This document shows positions 25,111 to 34,083 of a stretch of DNA of 64,000 nucleotides, piece after piece (position 1 is the first letter of the stretch; the number at the start of each line of letters is the position of its first letter). Origin of the DNA: Polyangium sp. 6x1. GTDB taxonomy: Bacteria > Myxococcota_A > Polyangia > Polyangiales > Polyangiaceae. The translations under genes and the position numbers were made by a program. Location of the stretch: positions 46,620 through 110,619 of the forward strand of contig NZ_JARZHH010000036.1 in the NCBI RefSeq assembly GCF_029946515.1. The letters run 5' to 3'. The notes beneath the pieces are model-generated. The model saw only the letters and a program-made list of their open reading frames with translations. It ran no database searches and was not told the origin of the DNA.

Positions 25111-26046
25111 TCAGAGCGTGACGACGTCGATGGGCGGGCCCGCGGAGACCGTGACCTCCGAGGCGCGCAGCACGTCGCCGTCGAGCACGTAGGGTCCCTC
25201 GGGGGAGAAACGCACGACGAACGAGCGCGCGAGATCATCGAAGGAGCCCGCGCCGCCGATCGACTTGCCGAGCAGGACGAGCGGCGCGCGTGGGCCGAGC
25301 GAGCGTGGAGACAGAGGGCTCGCGACGAGGTGCGGGCGATCGAGGTCCTCGCCCGCGCGGTAGTTGACGCGCATGCCGAGGCCGAGGTCACGCACGACGG
25401 AGGCGCACACGAGCGACCAGCGATCGGATGCGAGGCGCTTGCCGTCGACCTCGATCGTGCACGGCATGGGCGTGAGCACCTGTCGCGCGTACGGGCCGTC
25501 GACGAACGACTCGACGAAGATCCGGCCGGCGATCCGCGCCGCGCCCCCGTACCCGCCCGCGCCGTCCGCGTAGTAGATGTCGAAGAAGCGCGCGACGAGG
25601 CCCGTGCCGAAGATGAAGCCGATGCGCGTCGTCGTCGCGCCCTCGCGCGCCTCGCGCACCCGCAGCGTGGCCCTCTGGCGCGAGGCGAGCGCGCGGGAGG
25701 CGAAGAGCCGCGCGAGCAGCCGCGCGGGATCTCCCTGCATGCCGAAGTTCCGCGCGACGGTGGCGACAGTGCCGCCGGGCAGGAGCGCGAGGCGCGGGAG
25801 CGAGCTCTCGCCGAAGGCCCGCGCGAGCGCCGTGACGCCGGCCATGAAGCTGCCGTCGCCGCCGGAGAGGACCACGAGGTCCGTGCCGCGCGCCGCGATC
25901 CGCGCGCAGACGGCGTCGAGCTCGTCGACGTGCGTCGTGGGGTGAACCTCGGCGACGCCCGCGGAGACGCGCTTCATCTCGTCGAGGAGCGAGGGCCTTC
26001 GTCGGTAGAGGCGAGCCGTGATGTTGGCGATGACGTCGAAACGCAT
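25111..26046 (-). CDS. diacylglycerol kinase-family lipid kinase
   Basis: A 311-residue protein of the DAGK/YegS/BmrU fold. The start at 26046 is chosen because conserved sequence (MRFDVIANITA) begins there and GAGGG lies upstream. The nucleotide-binding signature GGDG (LSGGDGSF) and the following LPGGTVATVARNFG block are present, and a beta-rich C-terminal domain follows. Such enzymes phosphorylate diacylglycerol, sphingoid or related lipids with ATP; the exact lipid is unclear. It diverges from the HEAT-like lipoprotein gene at 26237. Confidence 0.88.
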   Translation of the reverse strand: MRFDVIANITARLYRRRPSLLDEMKRVSAGVAEVHPTTHVDELDAVCARIAARGTDLVVLSGGDGSFMAGVTALARAFGESSLPRLALLPGGTVATVARNFGMQGDPARLLARLFASRALASRQRATLRVREAREGATTTRIGFIFGTGLVARFFDIYYADGAGGYGGAARIAGRIFVESFVDGPYARQVLTPMPCTIEVDGKRLASDRWSLVCASVVRDLGLGMRVNYRAGEDLDRPHLVASPLSPRSLGPRAPLVLLGKSIGGAGSFDDLARSFVVRFSPEGPYVLDGDVLRASEVTVSAGPPIDVVTL

Positions 26047-26236
26047 GAACGGACGGCCCTCGGCGACGCCGAGGCCTGTAGGGGAGCGGACGCGATGGGC
26101 GCGATCGGGAGACAAAGAGCTGCCCGAAGCGCGCAGGGTGACGCACCGGAGGCGCGGGGGAAAGGGTCGAGCGCGCGCGGGCCACGGAAGGCTTTGCGAG
26201 TCGGGGCGAGGTCAGGTAGCTCGAAAGGAACGCCCG

Positions 26237-27568
26237 ATGATCGCTCGCCGCACGAAATTCCCGCGCGCCCTTGGAAGTCTCCTCGTCCTCGCTCTCGCCG
26301 CAGGCTGCGGCGGAGGCCCGGCCCTGCGCGCCGCGGAGCAAGGCGATCTCGGCGGAGCGCGGCGCGCGCTCGCGAGTGATCCCGCGCAGGACGCTGTCGA
26401 TGAAGGCGAAGCGCGTCGCATCGCGCGCGTGGTGCTCGAACAAGAGGTGAAGGCCGCGAAGGGGGACGCGGGCGTGAGCAAGCTGAAGGAGCTGCCGTCG
26501 TGCGCCGAAGGGCTCGACGACGTGCTCGAAGCGCGCGCCGCAGGCAGCGATGAGGTCGCAGCGATCGCAGCGCTGATCCGCTTCGACGCGCGCCTGTGGG
26601 ACCGCGACGATCTCGCGGCGGCGGCGCGCGCAGCGCTCGCATCGAAGGGCGCGTCGGGCGCGTGGCGCGCGGTGGAGGCGCGTGGGCTCGTCGCGTACGC
26701 GGACGGCGCGCAGCGGAGGAGCCTGTTCGCTCATGGTGATCAGGCCGTGCGCCTCGCGGCCCTCAAGGCCTCGTTCGACGCGTTCGATCCGAACGACACC
26801 GAGGCGCTGCTCGAAGCGGCGCGGCTCGATCCGCACCCGCCCGCGCGTTTGCAGGCGATCGACGCGGTCGGCAACCTCGGCGGCGAGCGCGTCGTGCTCG
26901 CGCTGAAGGATCTCTTCGTGAAGGCCGACGAGGACGAGCGGGTCGCGATCGTGGGCGCGTGGGCCTCGTCCCGCGCGCTGGACGCGGGCGGGCGCGCGCA
27001 GCTCGCGCGCGTCGCGCAGGTCGAGCGAGGCTTGCCGCAGATCGCAGCGGCGGCCGTGCTCGTCCGTCAGCCGGGGCCGGGCGCGGAGGACGCCGCGGGC
27101 GTGCTCGCTCGGTCGATCGAGGTGGGCTCGACGCGCGAGCGGGTGTTCGCGATCCACGCGGCGACGCTCGATACGCCGAGCGTGCGCGAGGCGCTCGTGA
27201 AGGCGCGCGGCGACACGGACGAGGACGTCGCGATCGCGGCGCTCGGCCGCGGCCTGGAGATGGCGCCGGCCGAAGGTGAAGGCGCCAAGCCCAAGGAGCG
27301 CGCGGAGATCACGCAAAAGCTCCTCGGCATCGCGAAGGGCAAAGGCATGCGCGCGCTGCTCGCGAAGGCCGCGCTCGCGCGGGCGGGCGCGCGCGAGGTG
27401 CTCCCGCTCCTCACGGAGGACGCGCGCTCGAAGAGCGAGCAGGCGCGCAAGGTCGCGGGCACGTCGCTCGTGGCGCTCGGCGAGCTCGGGCGGGCCGCGC
27501 TGCTCGCGGTCGACGCGGACCCGCGCGTGCGCACGGGCGTCGCTTGCGCGATGCTCCGCGCGAAGTAG
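26237..27568 (+). CDS. HEAT-like repeat lipoprotein
   Basis: A 443-residue protein. The start at 26237 follows an AAGGAA binding site and directly yields a signal peptide with lipobox ALAAGC (Cys about 24). The rest is almost wholly helical and Ala/Leu/Arg/Asp-rich, with recurring ~30-residue units (for example around VRLAALKASFDAFD, ARLQAIDAVGNLGG, ERVFAIHAAT, DEDVAIAALGRG) like HEAT/armadillo repeats, so a protein-protein scaffold in the periplasm or on the outer membrane is likely. No catalytic motif. It converges with the beta-barrel gene 12 bases downstream. Confidence 0.8.
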   Translation: MIARRTKFPRALGSLLVLALAAGCGGGPALRAAEQGDLGGARRALASDPAQDAVDEGEARRIARVVLEQEVKAAKGDAGVSKLKELPSCAEGLDDVLEARAAGSDEVAAIAALIRFDARLWDRDDLAAAARAALASKGASGAWRAVEARGLVAYADGAQRRSLFAHGDQAVRLAALKASFDAFDPNDTEALLEAARLDPHPPARLQAIDAVGNLGGERVVLALKDLFVKADEDERVAIVGAWASSRALDAGGRAQLARVAQVERGLPQIAAAAVLVRQPGPGAEDAAGVLARSIEVGSTRERVFAIHAATLDTPSVREALVKARGDTDEDVAIAALGRGLEMAPAEGEGAKPKERAEITQKLLGIAKGKGMRALLAKAALARAGAREVLPLLTEDARSKSEQARKVAGTSLVALGELGRAALLAVDADPRVRTGVACAMLRAK

Positions 27569-27580
27569 CGGTTTGTTGCG

Positions 27581-29671
27581 CTAGAACCGCGAAACGACCT
27601 CGAGCCGCGCGCCCTCGAAGGGCGGGAAGAGGCGGCAGACGCCGGAGACGCAGCGGATCGCGCCGCGCCGCTGTCCGACGAACAGGTTCACGGTGTTCAC
27701 GAGCCGCGAGGCCCACGAGTCCGTGCTGCCCGATCGGTACGTGAGACCGCCGCTCAGGTAGTGGCAGAGCACCACCTTGAACTCGTCCTCGCCGGCGAGC
27801 TCGGGCTGGCAGCCGGGCCGCGTCGAGTACTCGTAGCCGAAGACCGCCGAGAGGTGCGGCGACCAGTGGAGCGCCGTGTAGTTCTCGCCCTCGTTCCACA
27901 CCCGCCCGTGCGTCGCCGGCAGGTAGCGGTTCCGGTGAAACCCTTGGAGCTGCAACGAAAACGGGCCCTTCAGGTGCTTGACGAGGTCGTAGCGGATGTA
28001 GCCCTCGTAATAGAGGACGTCCGTCTCGCCCGGCGCCCGCGTGCCGAGCGTGGGCACCGCGCGCTCCGCGATGCGCGCGCCGATCCAGGCCCGCGCGTGC
28101 GACTTGCCCTGCTCGCGGCTCATGTCGATGCCCACGGCCGTGTCCCACGTGTCCGTGCGGAACTGGTCGTCCATCGACTGACAGAGGTCGTTCGTGGGCA
28201 CCTCGGTCCAGCTCCGGTAACGACCGAGCCAGCCGTACACGGACGTGTGATCGTCGTACTTGAAGTTCGCGGTCGCGCGACCGCCGGTCATGCACACGTT
28301 CGGCGACTCGATCGGCTCGATGTAAATCGGCTCCGCGGTCGGCGGCGCGCTGTACGCGACGACGCTGTACTCGGGCGCGCTGTAGCCGGGCGTCGTCACG
28401 TCGATGTTCGAGCCGAGCGGGAAGAACTTCCGGTTATGTTTGGCCTCCAAGGAAAGTTGCAGCTTCCCGAGGCCGAAGTTCGCGTTCGCGTACACCGCGT
28501 AGCCCGACACGTCCGCCTGTCGCTCCGTCGCCACGCCTTGCGCGTCGATCGCGCCCACGTGACCGTCCCGGAGCTGCTGCCCCGCGACCTCCACGTAGAG
28601 GTCGCCGATCCCCGCGAGCGACGGCACGTTCACAGACCCGCTGAACGTGCGGATCTGGTTGTGCGAGCGGCCTCCCGGCAGGACCGTGAACTCGGGGAAC
28701 TGCGCGTAGCAGTGGTCCACGCACGTCGAATCGCCCGTCGGGCAGGCGTTCTTGCACGCGAGGTTCTCCTCGGTGAAGGATTTGCGCATCAGCACCGACG
28801 CGTTCGCGGCGAACTGGACGGCGTCGATCCCGCCCTCGACGCGGCCGCCGAAGATCGTGTCTTCGAGGTAGCTCGGCCTCGGCTCGGCCACGATGGGGCG
28901 CCCGTTGATGGCGTACGTCGTCGCGGGCTTCGCGTCCGGAAAGCCGAAAAACAAGGGCGATCCTGCGCCGTGTAGGCGCCGGCCGCTCACCTCGTCGAAG
29001 CGCAACGGGTTCATCTGCCCCGCGAGCAGCGTCGCGCCGATCCGCGCCGGGCCGAGCTTCTTGTCGAAGACGACCTTGCCGCCGCGGATCGTCGTGTCGA
29101 TCGCGAGCTCGTCGATCTTGCGCACGCTGAGCACGAGGCCGCGGCCGAGCTGCGCGTAGAAATCGCCGATCGTGACGTCGAGCCCCGGCTGGTTGTACCC
29201 GAGGTAGAGTTTGGCCGGGTACACGCTGTTCAGAAACCGCGTGTTCAGCTCGTTGTAGAAGCGGTTCGCGTAGTCGAGCGTCTGCGGCACCTGGGCGTTC
29301 GGATCCGCCTGCTTCACCGCGTCGATCTGGCGCTGCGCGATCACCTGCGCCTCGCTCCGCGTCGTCGTCAGGTAGTAGAGCGCCGAGTCGAGCCGCACGC
29401 CGACGCGGAAGCGCCACCACGTCGCCTGCACGTTCAGGCGGTTGATCCACTCGCCGTAGTCGTCATCGACGATCGGCCGCGGGTTGAACGCCCTTGGATC
29501 GTTGTTGCGGTTGTCCCAGCGGTAGTCGACGACCGTGGTGTTGGTGACGTCGAGCCCGATCGGCTCACCGGCCGGCCCAGGCAGGTCGAGCGCGCTCGCC
29601 GCGGGCGCGATCGCGAGGCTTCCGAGGGTGACGGCCAGCGCGGCAGCGGCCCGGCGCGAGGAAAAGCTCAC
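27581..29671 (-). CDS. outer-membrane beta-barrel candidate
   Basis: A 696-residue secreted protein. The GTG at 29671 is preferred because GAAGG lies six bases upstream and a signal peptide (about 5-27, ending A-S-A) follows; an ATG at 29770 would overlap the preceding gene. The mature part alternates polar and aromatic residues in many short predicted strands (for example YLGYNQPGLDVTIGDFYAQL), contains no long hydrophobic helix and ends in VVSRF with a terminal Phe, all typical of outer-membrane barrels; it recalls DUF6029-type proteins. Cys clusters (LACKNACPTGDSTCVDHC; IRCVSGVC) suggest disulfides. Last gene of a likely operon with two thioredoxin-fold lipoproteins. Confidence 0.78.
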   Translation of the reverse strand: MSFSSRRAAAALAVTLGSLAIAPAASALDLPGPAGEPIGLDVTNTTVVDYRWDNRNNDPRAFNPRPIVDDDYGEWINRLNVQATWWRFRVGVRLDSALYYLTTTRSEAQVIAQRQIDAVKQADPNAQVPQTLDYANRFYNELNTRFLNSVYPAKLYLGYNQPGLDVTIGDFYAQLGRGLVLSVRKIDELAIDTTIRGGKVVFDKKLGPARIGATLLAGQMNPLRFDEVSGRRLHGAGSPLFFGFPDAKPATTYAINGRPIVAEPRPSYLEDTIFGGRVEGGIDAVQFAANASVLMRKSFTEENLACKNACPTGDSTCVDHCYAQFPEFTVLPGGRSHNQIRTFSGSVNVPSLAGIGDLYVEVAGQQLRDGHVGAIDAQGVATERQADVSGYAVYANANFGLGKLQLSLEAKHNRKFFPLGSNIDVTTPGYSAPEYSVVAYSAPPTAEPIYIEPIESPNVCMTGGRATANFKYDDHTSVYGWLGRYRSWTEVPTNDLCQSMDDQFRTDTWDTAVGIDMSREQGKSHARAWIGARIAERAVPTLGTRAPGETDVLYYEGYIRYDLVKHLKGPFSLQLQGFHRNRYLPATHGRVWNEGENYTALHWSPHLSAVFGYEYSTRPGCQPELAGEDEFKVVLCHYLSGGLTYRSGSTDSWASRLVNTVNLFVGQRRGAIRCVSGVCRLFPPFEGARLEVVSRF

Positions 29672-29702
29672 GCGGGGCCTTCTACCATGGCGGGGCGCCC
29701 GA

Positions 29703-30230
29703 TCACTCCGCGAGGGCCTTCTCGACCTCGACGGCGAGCGTTTTCTCGTCACCCGCGGTGTATCCGCCACGCTTGTGCACGATCGAACCGTCCTTGCTGA
29801 TCAGCACCGTGAAGGGCAGCTCGCGCTTCGGGTTGTAGCGGGCCGTCACGACGGTCTCCTCGTCGAGCAGGACGGGGAAAACCATGTCCTTCGAGCGCAC
29901 CACGCTGCTCACCTGCGCGCGCGACTCCGGCCCGTCGGCCGAGACGGCGAGCACGACGAACCCGCGATCCTTGTGCTTCTTGTAGAGGTCGACGAGGTGC
30001 GGCATCTCGATCATGCAGGGGTCGCAGGTGGTCGACCAGAAGTCGATCAGGACCACGCTGTTGCCCTTGTAGTCCGAGAGCCGGACTTGCTTGCCGTCGA
30101 GCGACGGCAACGTGAAGTCGGGCGCCGTGGCGCCGCCGCCGGCCTTCGCGCTGGGCATTTCGCCGCCACACGAGCTGAGGAGAAGGCCGGCGATCGCGGC
30201 GCCGAGGACATGAGCTTTTCGCGCGTTCAT
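29703..30230 (-). CDS. TlpA/ResA-like thioredoxin-fold lipoprotein
   Basis: A 175-residue exported thioredoxin-fold protein. The start at 30230 gives a short signal peptide with lipobox LLSSC. The redoxin domain reads APDFTLPSLDGKQVRLSDYKG, then FWSTTCDPC with the CxxC redox pair C-D-P-C, and cis-Pro in LPFTVLI. TlpA-family proteins reduce or isomerise disulfides of periplasmic proteins. It sits between a second thioredoxin-fold lipoprotein (58 bases upstream) and the Cys-containing barrel protein (31 bases downstream), suggesting those as clients. Confidence 0.92.
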   Translation of the reverse strand: MNARKAHVLGAAIAGLLLSSCGGEMPSAKAGGGATAPDFTLPSLDGKQVRLSDYKGNSVVLIDFWSTTCDPCMIEMPHLVDLYKKHKDRGFVVLAVSADGPESRAQVSSVVRSKDMVFPVLLDEETVVTARYNPKRELPFTVLISKDGSIVHKRGGYTAGDEKTLAVEVEKALAE

Positions 30231-30288
30231 CCGCGCATCATGCCGCAAACGGGCAGGAGCGGCACGCGCGCAAAAGGCGGCGATACGC

Positions 30289-30999
30289 CTACAACGTCCC
30301 TGCGATGACTTTCTCGAAGGTCTTCCAGTACGTCGTGGGAGGCGGACCTGCGTAGGTCTGAACGATCTCCATCGTCCGCGTGTTGATGATGATGTTCGCC
30401 GGGAACGAATCGCTCTCCCAGAGCGCCGCGAGCTTGCCGCCCGGATCGGTCACCGACGGGTAGTCGATGGCGAACTTCTTCACCCACTTCGTCAGGTCGT
30501 CGGGCGTCGCCGGCGAGCCGGAGATTCCCTCCGCGAGCGCGAGCAGGAACTCGCCACCCGTCGGGTTGTACTTCGCGCGCAGGCCCGGAAGGACCTCGGC
30601 CGCCTCGTACTGACAAGGGCCGCACCACGAAGCGGAGATGATGATCGCGAGCGCCTTCGGCTTCGGCGTGCCCGCGGGGAACACGGAGTTTTCCGGAAAA
30701 ACCTCGTCGCCCGTCGGATTGTAGAACTCGGCGAAGGAGATGAATCGCACGCCGTCGCCGATATTTTCCTTCGCGTTCGGAAAACCGATCAGCTCGTAAT
30801 TCTGCGCTATCGAGCCCTTGCTGATGCCAAAAGGACCCGCGGGATACGGAAGCGCCCACGATCCACGCGGGAGTTGTCCCGTTTGATCCGGGAACCCCGG
30901 TGTCACGTTGCCATCGCCCTCGTCACTGCCGCAGCCGATCAAACCGAAAGCTGCCGTCAGACCGAGAACCAAGCACCGAAAGAGCACGTCGTTTCGCAT
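30289..30999 (-). CDS. thioredoxin-fold lipoprotein with CGPC motif
   Basis: A 236-residue protein starting at 30999 so that a signal peptide with lipobox L-I-G-C comes first. After a ~75-residue N-terminal region comes a thioredoxin-like domain with SASWCGPCQYEAAE holding the redox pair CGPC, and cis-Pro at FPANIIIN. It is larger than simple thioredoxins, with an extra N-terminal part containing EFYNPTGDEVFPENSVFPAG. It resembles redoxin-family lipoproteins common in myxobacteria. First gene of the minus-strand trio and divergent from the Cys-rich lipoprotein at 31187. GC is somewhat lower than in neighbours. Confidence 0.87.
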   Translation of the reverse strand: MRNDVLFRCLVLGLTAAFGLIGCGSDEGDGNVTPGFPDQTGQLPRGSWALPYPAGPFGISKGSIAQNYELIGFPNAKENIGDGVRFISFAEFYNPTGDEVFPENSVFPAGTPKPKALAIIISASWCGPCQYEAAEVLPGLRAKYNPTGGEFLLALAEGISGSPATPDDLTKWVKKFAIDYPSVTDPGGKLAALWESDSFPANIIINTRTMEIVQTYAGPPPTTYWKTFEKVIAGTL

Positions 31000-31186
31000 G
31001 ATGCCACCGCGCCTGGAATGAGGTAGGTCGGAATGGTCCTCGCGGGGGTTCAGGGCGTCAAGCACCCTCCTTGCAAAAGGCCTCGCCCGGACCGGATCCG
31101 TACCCAGGCAAGATGCGTGGAACACGGCACCGTCCCATGCATACCCACATCCACGGAGGGACGGCCTCCGAGGTTTCGAGGTCATC

Positions 31187-32512
31187 ATGCAGCATTCTCA
31201 CGTTCTCCGTCCCCGGCAGCCGCGCCTTGGCTTTGCCGCGGCCCTCTCGCTCCTCTCGCTCCTTTTTGGTGGCGCGCTCGGCGCCTGCTCTGGGGAGGAT
31301 CCGGTGCCGTTCTGCTTCGGCGGCTTTGTGACCGCGGATGGCGTATGCGAGGGAAAGTGCACGCCTGAGTCGTGCCTGCCCGGCAACACGTGCGTGGGGA
31401 ACCGCTGCGTCCTCGAGTGCGCCGGGCACGTCGATTGCTTGCCCGACGGCACCCAGGACTGCGCGCCCGCGGTCGAGGACGACACGAAGCGCGAAATCCT
31501 CACGTGCCAGCCGAACCAGAAGCCTTTCGGATTCGGCTTCAAATGTCCGTTCGGCGACGAGTGCAGCAAGACCCTCTCCTGCCCGCAGACGGGCTCGCCT
31601 TGCTTCCTCGATCAGTGCGGCGGCGCGCCTGACACCTGCAAGCTCGACATCGACTTCTGCTACGGGCGCGCCAACTGCCTCGTCGGGAAATGCCCCGACG
31701 ACACGCCCTGCACCGTGCTCACGTGCGCGCCGGGCGAGTGCACAGCCCCGCTCTCCTGCCTCTCGGCCGCTGAGGGTGACGCCGATGCTTTCTGCACCAA
31801 GCAAGACTGCAAGGCCGACGACGAGTGCCCCGGCGGCTTCTACTGCGGCACGACCCGCGAGTCGCGCGCGCTCTGCGGCAGCATGAATCCGTCCAAGGGC
31901 AACAACGGCCTCTGCGGAGAGTCGAACGACCCGTGCATCGAGCCGAGCTCGCTCGGGCAGGGCAACACGATGTTCGAGGGCCAGCTCTGTGTACTCCGGA
32001 AGACGTGCATCCAGCGCGACACGTGCGCCCCGTGCAACAGTGACCTCGACTGTTCCCAGGTCCCGAACAGCCACTGCATCTCGCTCCCGAACGACAGCAC
32101 GAAGCGCTGCGCCTCCGAGTGCGTGAAGGACTCCGACTGCGGGCGCGCGTTCGAGTGCAAGCCCGTGAGCGACGCCGCGCCGGACGGGCCGAAGGCGTGC
32201 TTCCACCGCTTCGGCGCCTGCGTCGGCGAGGGCAAGTACTGCGAGCCCTGCGTGAACGACCAGGACTGCGGCCCGCTCACCGGCCTCTCCGTTTGCCTCC
32301 AGGCCACCGACGGAAGCCGCGGCTGCGTCGATCTCGGCACCTCGGGCGCGGCCTGCATGTCGAACGACGACTGCCCGCTCTCGCCGAGCGGCAAGCACGC
32401 CGAGTGCGACCTCACGCCGGGCTCGCAGAACTACCAGAAGTGCCAGCTCCTCCCCTACACGCTCGCCAACCCGGCGAACCCGAATCAGGGCGGCGAGGCG
32501 AGCTGCTGGTAA
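31187..32512 (+). CDS. Cys-rich secreted lipoprotein
   Basis: A 441-residue protein with a signal peptide and lipobox GALGAC (Cys about 34). The mature part carries about 53 cysteines, mostly as C-X4/5-C pairs in recurring units such as CTPESCLPGNTCVGNRC and CVNDQDCG, resembling EGF- or Dickkopf-like disulfide-rich repeats found in large numbers in myxobacterial outer-membrane lipoproteins. No enzymatic motif. Likely exposed at the cell surface or in the periplasm, needing oxidative folding; the two thioredoxin-fold lipoproteins encoded divergently are obvious candidates to handle it (inference). Confidence 0.82.
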   Translation: MQHSHVLRPRQPRLGFAAALSLLSLLFGGALGACSGEDPVPFCFGGFVTADGVCEGKCTPESCLPGNTCVGNRCVLECAGHVDCLPDGTQDCAPAVEDDTKREILTCQPNQKPFGFGFKCPFGDECSKTLSCPQTGSPCFLDQCGGAPDTCKLDIDFCYGRANCLVGKCPDDTPCTVLTCAPGECTAPLSCLSAAEGDADAFCTKQDCKADDECPGGFYCGTTRESRALCGSMNPSKGNNGLCGESNDPCIEPSSLGQGNTMFEGQLCVLRKTCIQRDTCAPCNSDLDCSQVPNSHCISLPNDSTKRCASECVKDSDCGRAFECKPVSDAAPDGPKACFHRFGACVGEGKYCEPCVNDQDCGPLTGLSVCLQATDGSRGCVDLGTSGAACMSNDDCPLSPSGKHAECDLTPGSQNYQKCQLLPYTLANPANPNQGGEASCW

Positions 32513-32587
32513 GACACGCTGGTCTCTTCGGGTCGCGATGGACCCTTGCTGCGCAAAGGTTTTCGCCACGCGCGGCACGTAGCTTTC

Positions 32588-32648
32588 GCACCCTCCCTCC
32601 GTGATCCGGGAAATACGCAAGGACATCGGGGAATGGACGGGAGGGTGC
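32588..32648 (+). promoter_or_regulatory. perfect 10-bp inverted repeat with 41-base loop
   Basis: GCACCCTCCC (32588-32597) is exactly inverted at 32639-32648 (GGGAGGGTGC). It lies in the 216-base gap before the CX3C-array gene, 80 bases ahead of its start. Candidate bipartite operator or RNA stem; not a terminator because no T tract follows. Confidence 0.4.
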
Positions 32649-32728
32649 TCACGTCGCACTTCGCATGGCGCAAAAGGTGCACGTGCGCTTCAACGTACCC
32701 ATCACTTCTTCAACAAGGAGAGCTTCAC

Positions 32729-33907
32729 ATGACGCAGAAAAATAAGTGGATCCGCCTCGTCGCCGCGCCCGCCTTCGTGCTCGGAGTCGGCATCACCGCG
32801 GGCATCGGTTGCAGCGACGTCGCCGACATCGTCGACGGCTGCGACGAGTTCCGGGCCGACGCGCGGTGGGGCGCGGACCTCGACATCGACTTCCGCGTGA
32901 AGTCGTTCATGACCGCCTCGGGCTCGTTCATCACCCTCGCCGATCAGATGATCGCCGACGTCACCACGGCCTGCGAGGGCATCGCCACGGCGACCAAGCG
33001 CGACGCCACGAAGTGGTCCTCCATGGAAGGCGCGAAGCGCCTCGAGGCCGTCTGCGCCGAGGCGCAGCTCGGCTTCGACGAGGTGATCAAGGCGAACGCG
33101 CAGGTGGAGCTCGTCGCGCTCGTCGAGGGCGGCAAGTGCGAGGCGAGCCTCGACGCGGCCGCCGAGTGCAACGCGCGCTGCGACGTGGACGCCAAGTGCA
33201 CGCCGGCGCAGCTCGAAGCCAAGTGCGAGCCCGGCAAGCTCGCGGGCAAGTGCACGGCCGAGTGCACGGGCGCCTGCACGGCCGACGTCGGCGCGACGGT
33301 CGAGTGCCGCGGCTCGTGCAGCGCGGTCTGCAACGGCAAGTGTGACGGCCAGTGCTCCTCGGGCGACGCGAACAACTGCAACGGCCGCTGCGACGGCACG
33401 TGCGAGGGCACCTGCTCGGGCGCGTGCGAGCTCGACGCGAACGCCTCGGTGCAGTGCGACGGCACCTGCCGCGGCGAGTGCTCCGTCGACTTCCAGGCCC
33501 CGCACTGCGAGGGCAAGATCACGCCGCCCGAGTGCGAGCTCGACGCCGACTGCCAGGCGAGCTGCAACGCCGAGATCCAGGCCGAGGCGTCGTGCACGCC
33601 GCCCAAGGTCACGATCGAGCTCTCGGCCGGCGCCACCGCCGATCTCGAGGCGCTCGCCACCGCGCTCGAGCAGCACCTGCCGCGGCTCATCGAGACCGGC
33701 ATCACGCGTGGTCAGGCCGCGCTCGACGCCGGCAAGGTCCTCGTCGAGGTCGGCGGGAACCTGAAGGGCGCGCTCACGTCGAGCGGCAAGGCCCTCGTCT
33801 GCGCGACGACGGCCGCGAGCGCCGCGCTCAACGCGAGCGTCGAGGTGCAGGTCTCCGTCGAGGCCAGCGCCAGCATCGGCGGCAAGGCTGCCGGCTCCGT
33901 CAACTGA
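32729..33907 (+). CDS. CX3C-array exported protein
   Basis: A 392-residue protein with a strong binding site (AAGGAG, spacer about 8), a signal segment and lipobox-like T-A-G-I-G-C (Cys about 28). Residues about 30-150 are helical with few Cys. Residues about 150-290 form a striking array in which cysteines recur every fourth residue: runs such as CRGSCSAVCNGKCDGQC and CNGRCDGTCEGTCSGAC, about 31 Cys in total, with Gly, Asp, Asn and Thr between. The last ~90 residues are Ala-rich helices. The pattern could be a disulfide ladder or a metal-binding coil. No family recognised. Followed by an excellent terminator. Confidence 0.8.
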   Translation: MTQKNKWIRLVAAPAFVLGVGITAGIGCSDVADIVDGCDEFRADARWGADLDIDFRVKSFMTASGSFITLADQMIADVTTACEGIATATKRDATKWSSMEGAKRLEAVCAEAQLGFDEVIKANAQVELVALVEGGKCEASLDAAAECNARCDVDAKCTPAQLEAKCEPGKLAGKCTAECTGACTADVGATVECRGSCSAVCNGKCDGQCSSGDANNCNGRCDGTCEGTCSGACELDANASVQCDGTCRGECSVDFQAPHCEGKITPPECELDADCQASCNAEIQAEASCTPPKVTIELSAGATADLEALATALEQHLPRLIETGITRGQAALDAGKVLVEVGGNLKGALTSSGKALVCATTAASAALNASVEVQVSVEASASIGGKAAGSVN

Positions 33908-33919
33908 GCGCCTGATCGA

Positions 33920-33968
33920 CGCGCCGCTCGGCCGCCCGTCGTGCCGAGCGGCGCGTTTTCTTTTTGTT
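33920..33968 (+). terminator. strong rho-independent terminator
   Basis: CGCGCCGCTCGGC (33920-33932) pairs perfectly over 13 bases with GCCGAGCGGCGCG (33943-33955), followed by TTTTCTTTTTGTTT. It ends the CX3C-array gene transcript 12 bases after the stop. Confidence 0.95.
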
Positions 33969-34083
33969 TCGCCCTGGCCGTTTTTCTTGGCGGCAGCGCG
34001 CCCCGACGACCGCGGAACGGGTTGACGACACCCTTGGCTGGTCCTAACAGACCGGCTGCCCCGCGCCTGCCCCGAAGGAAATC

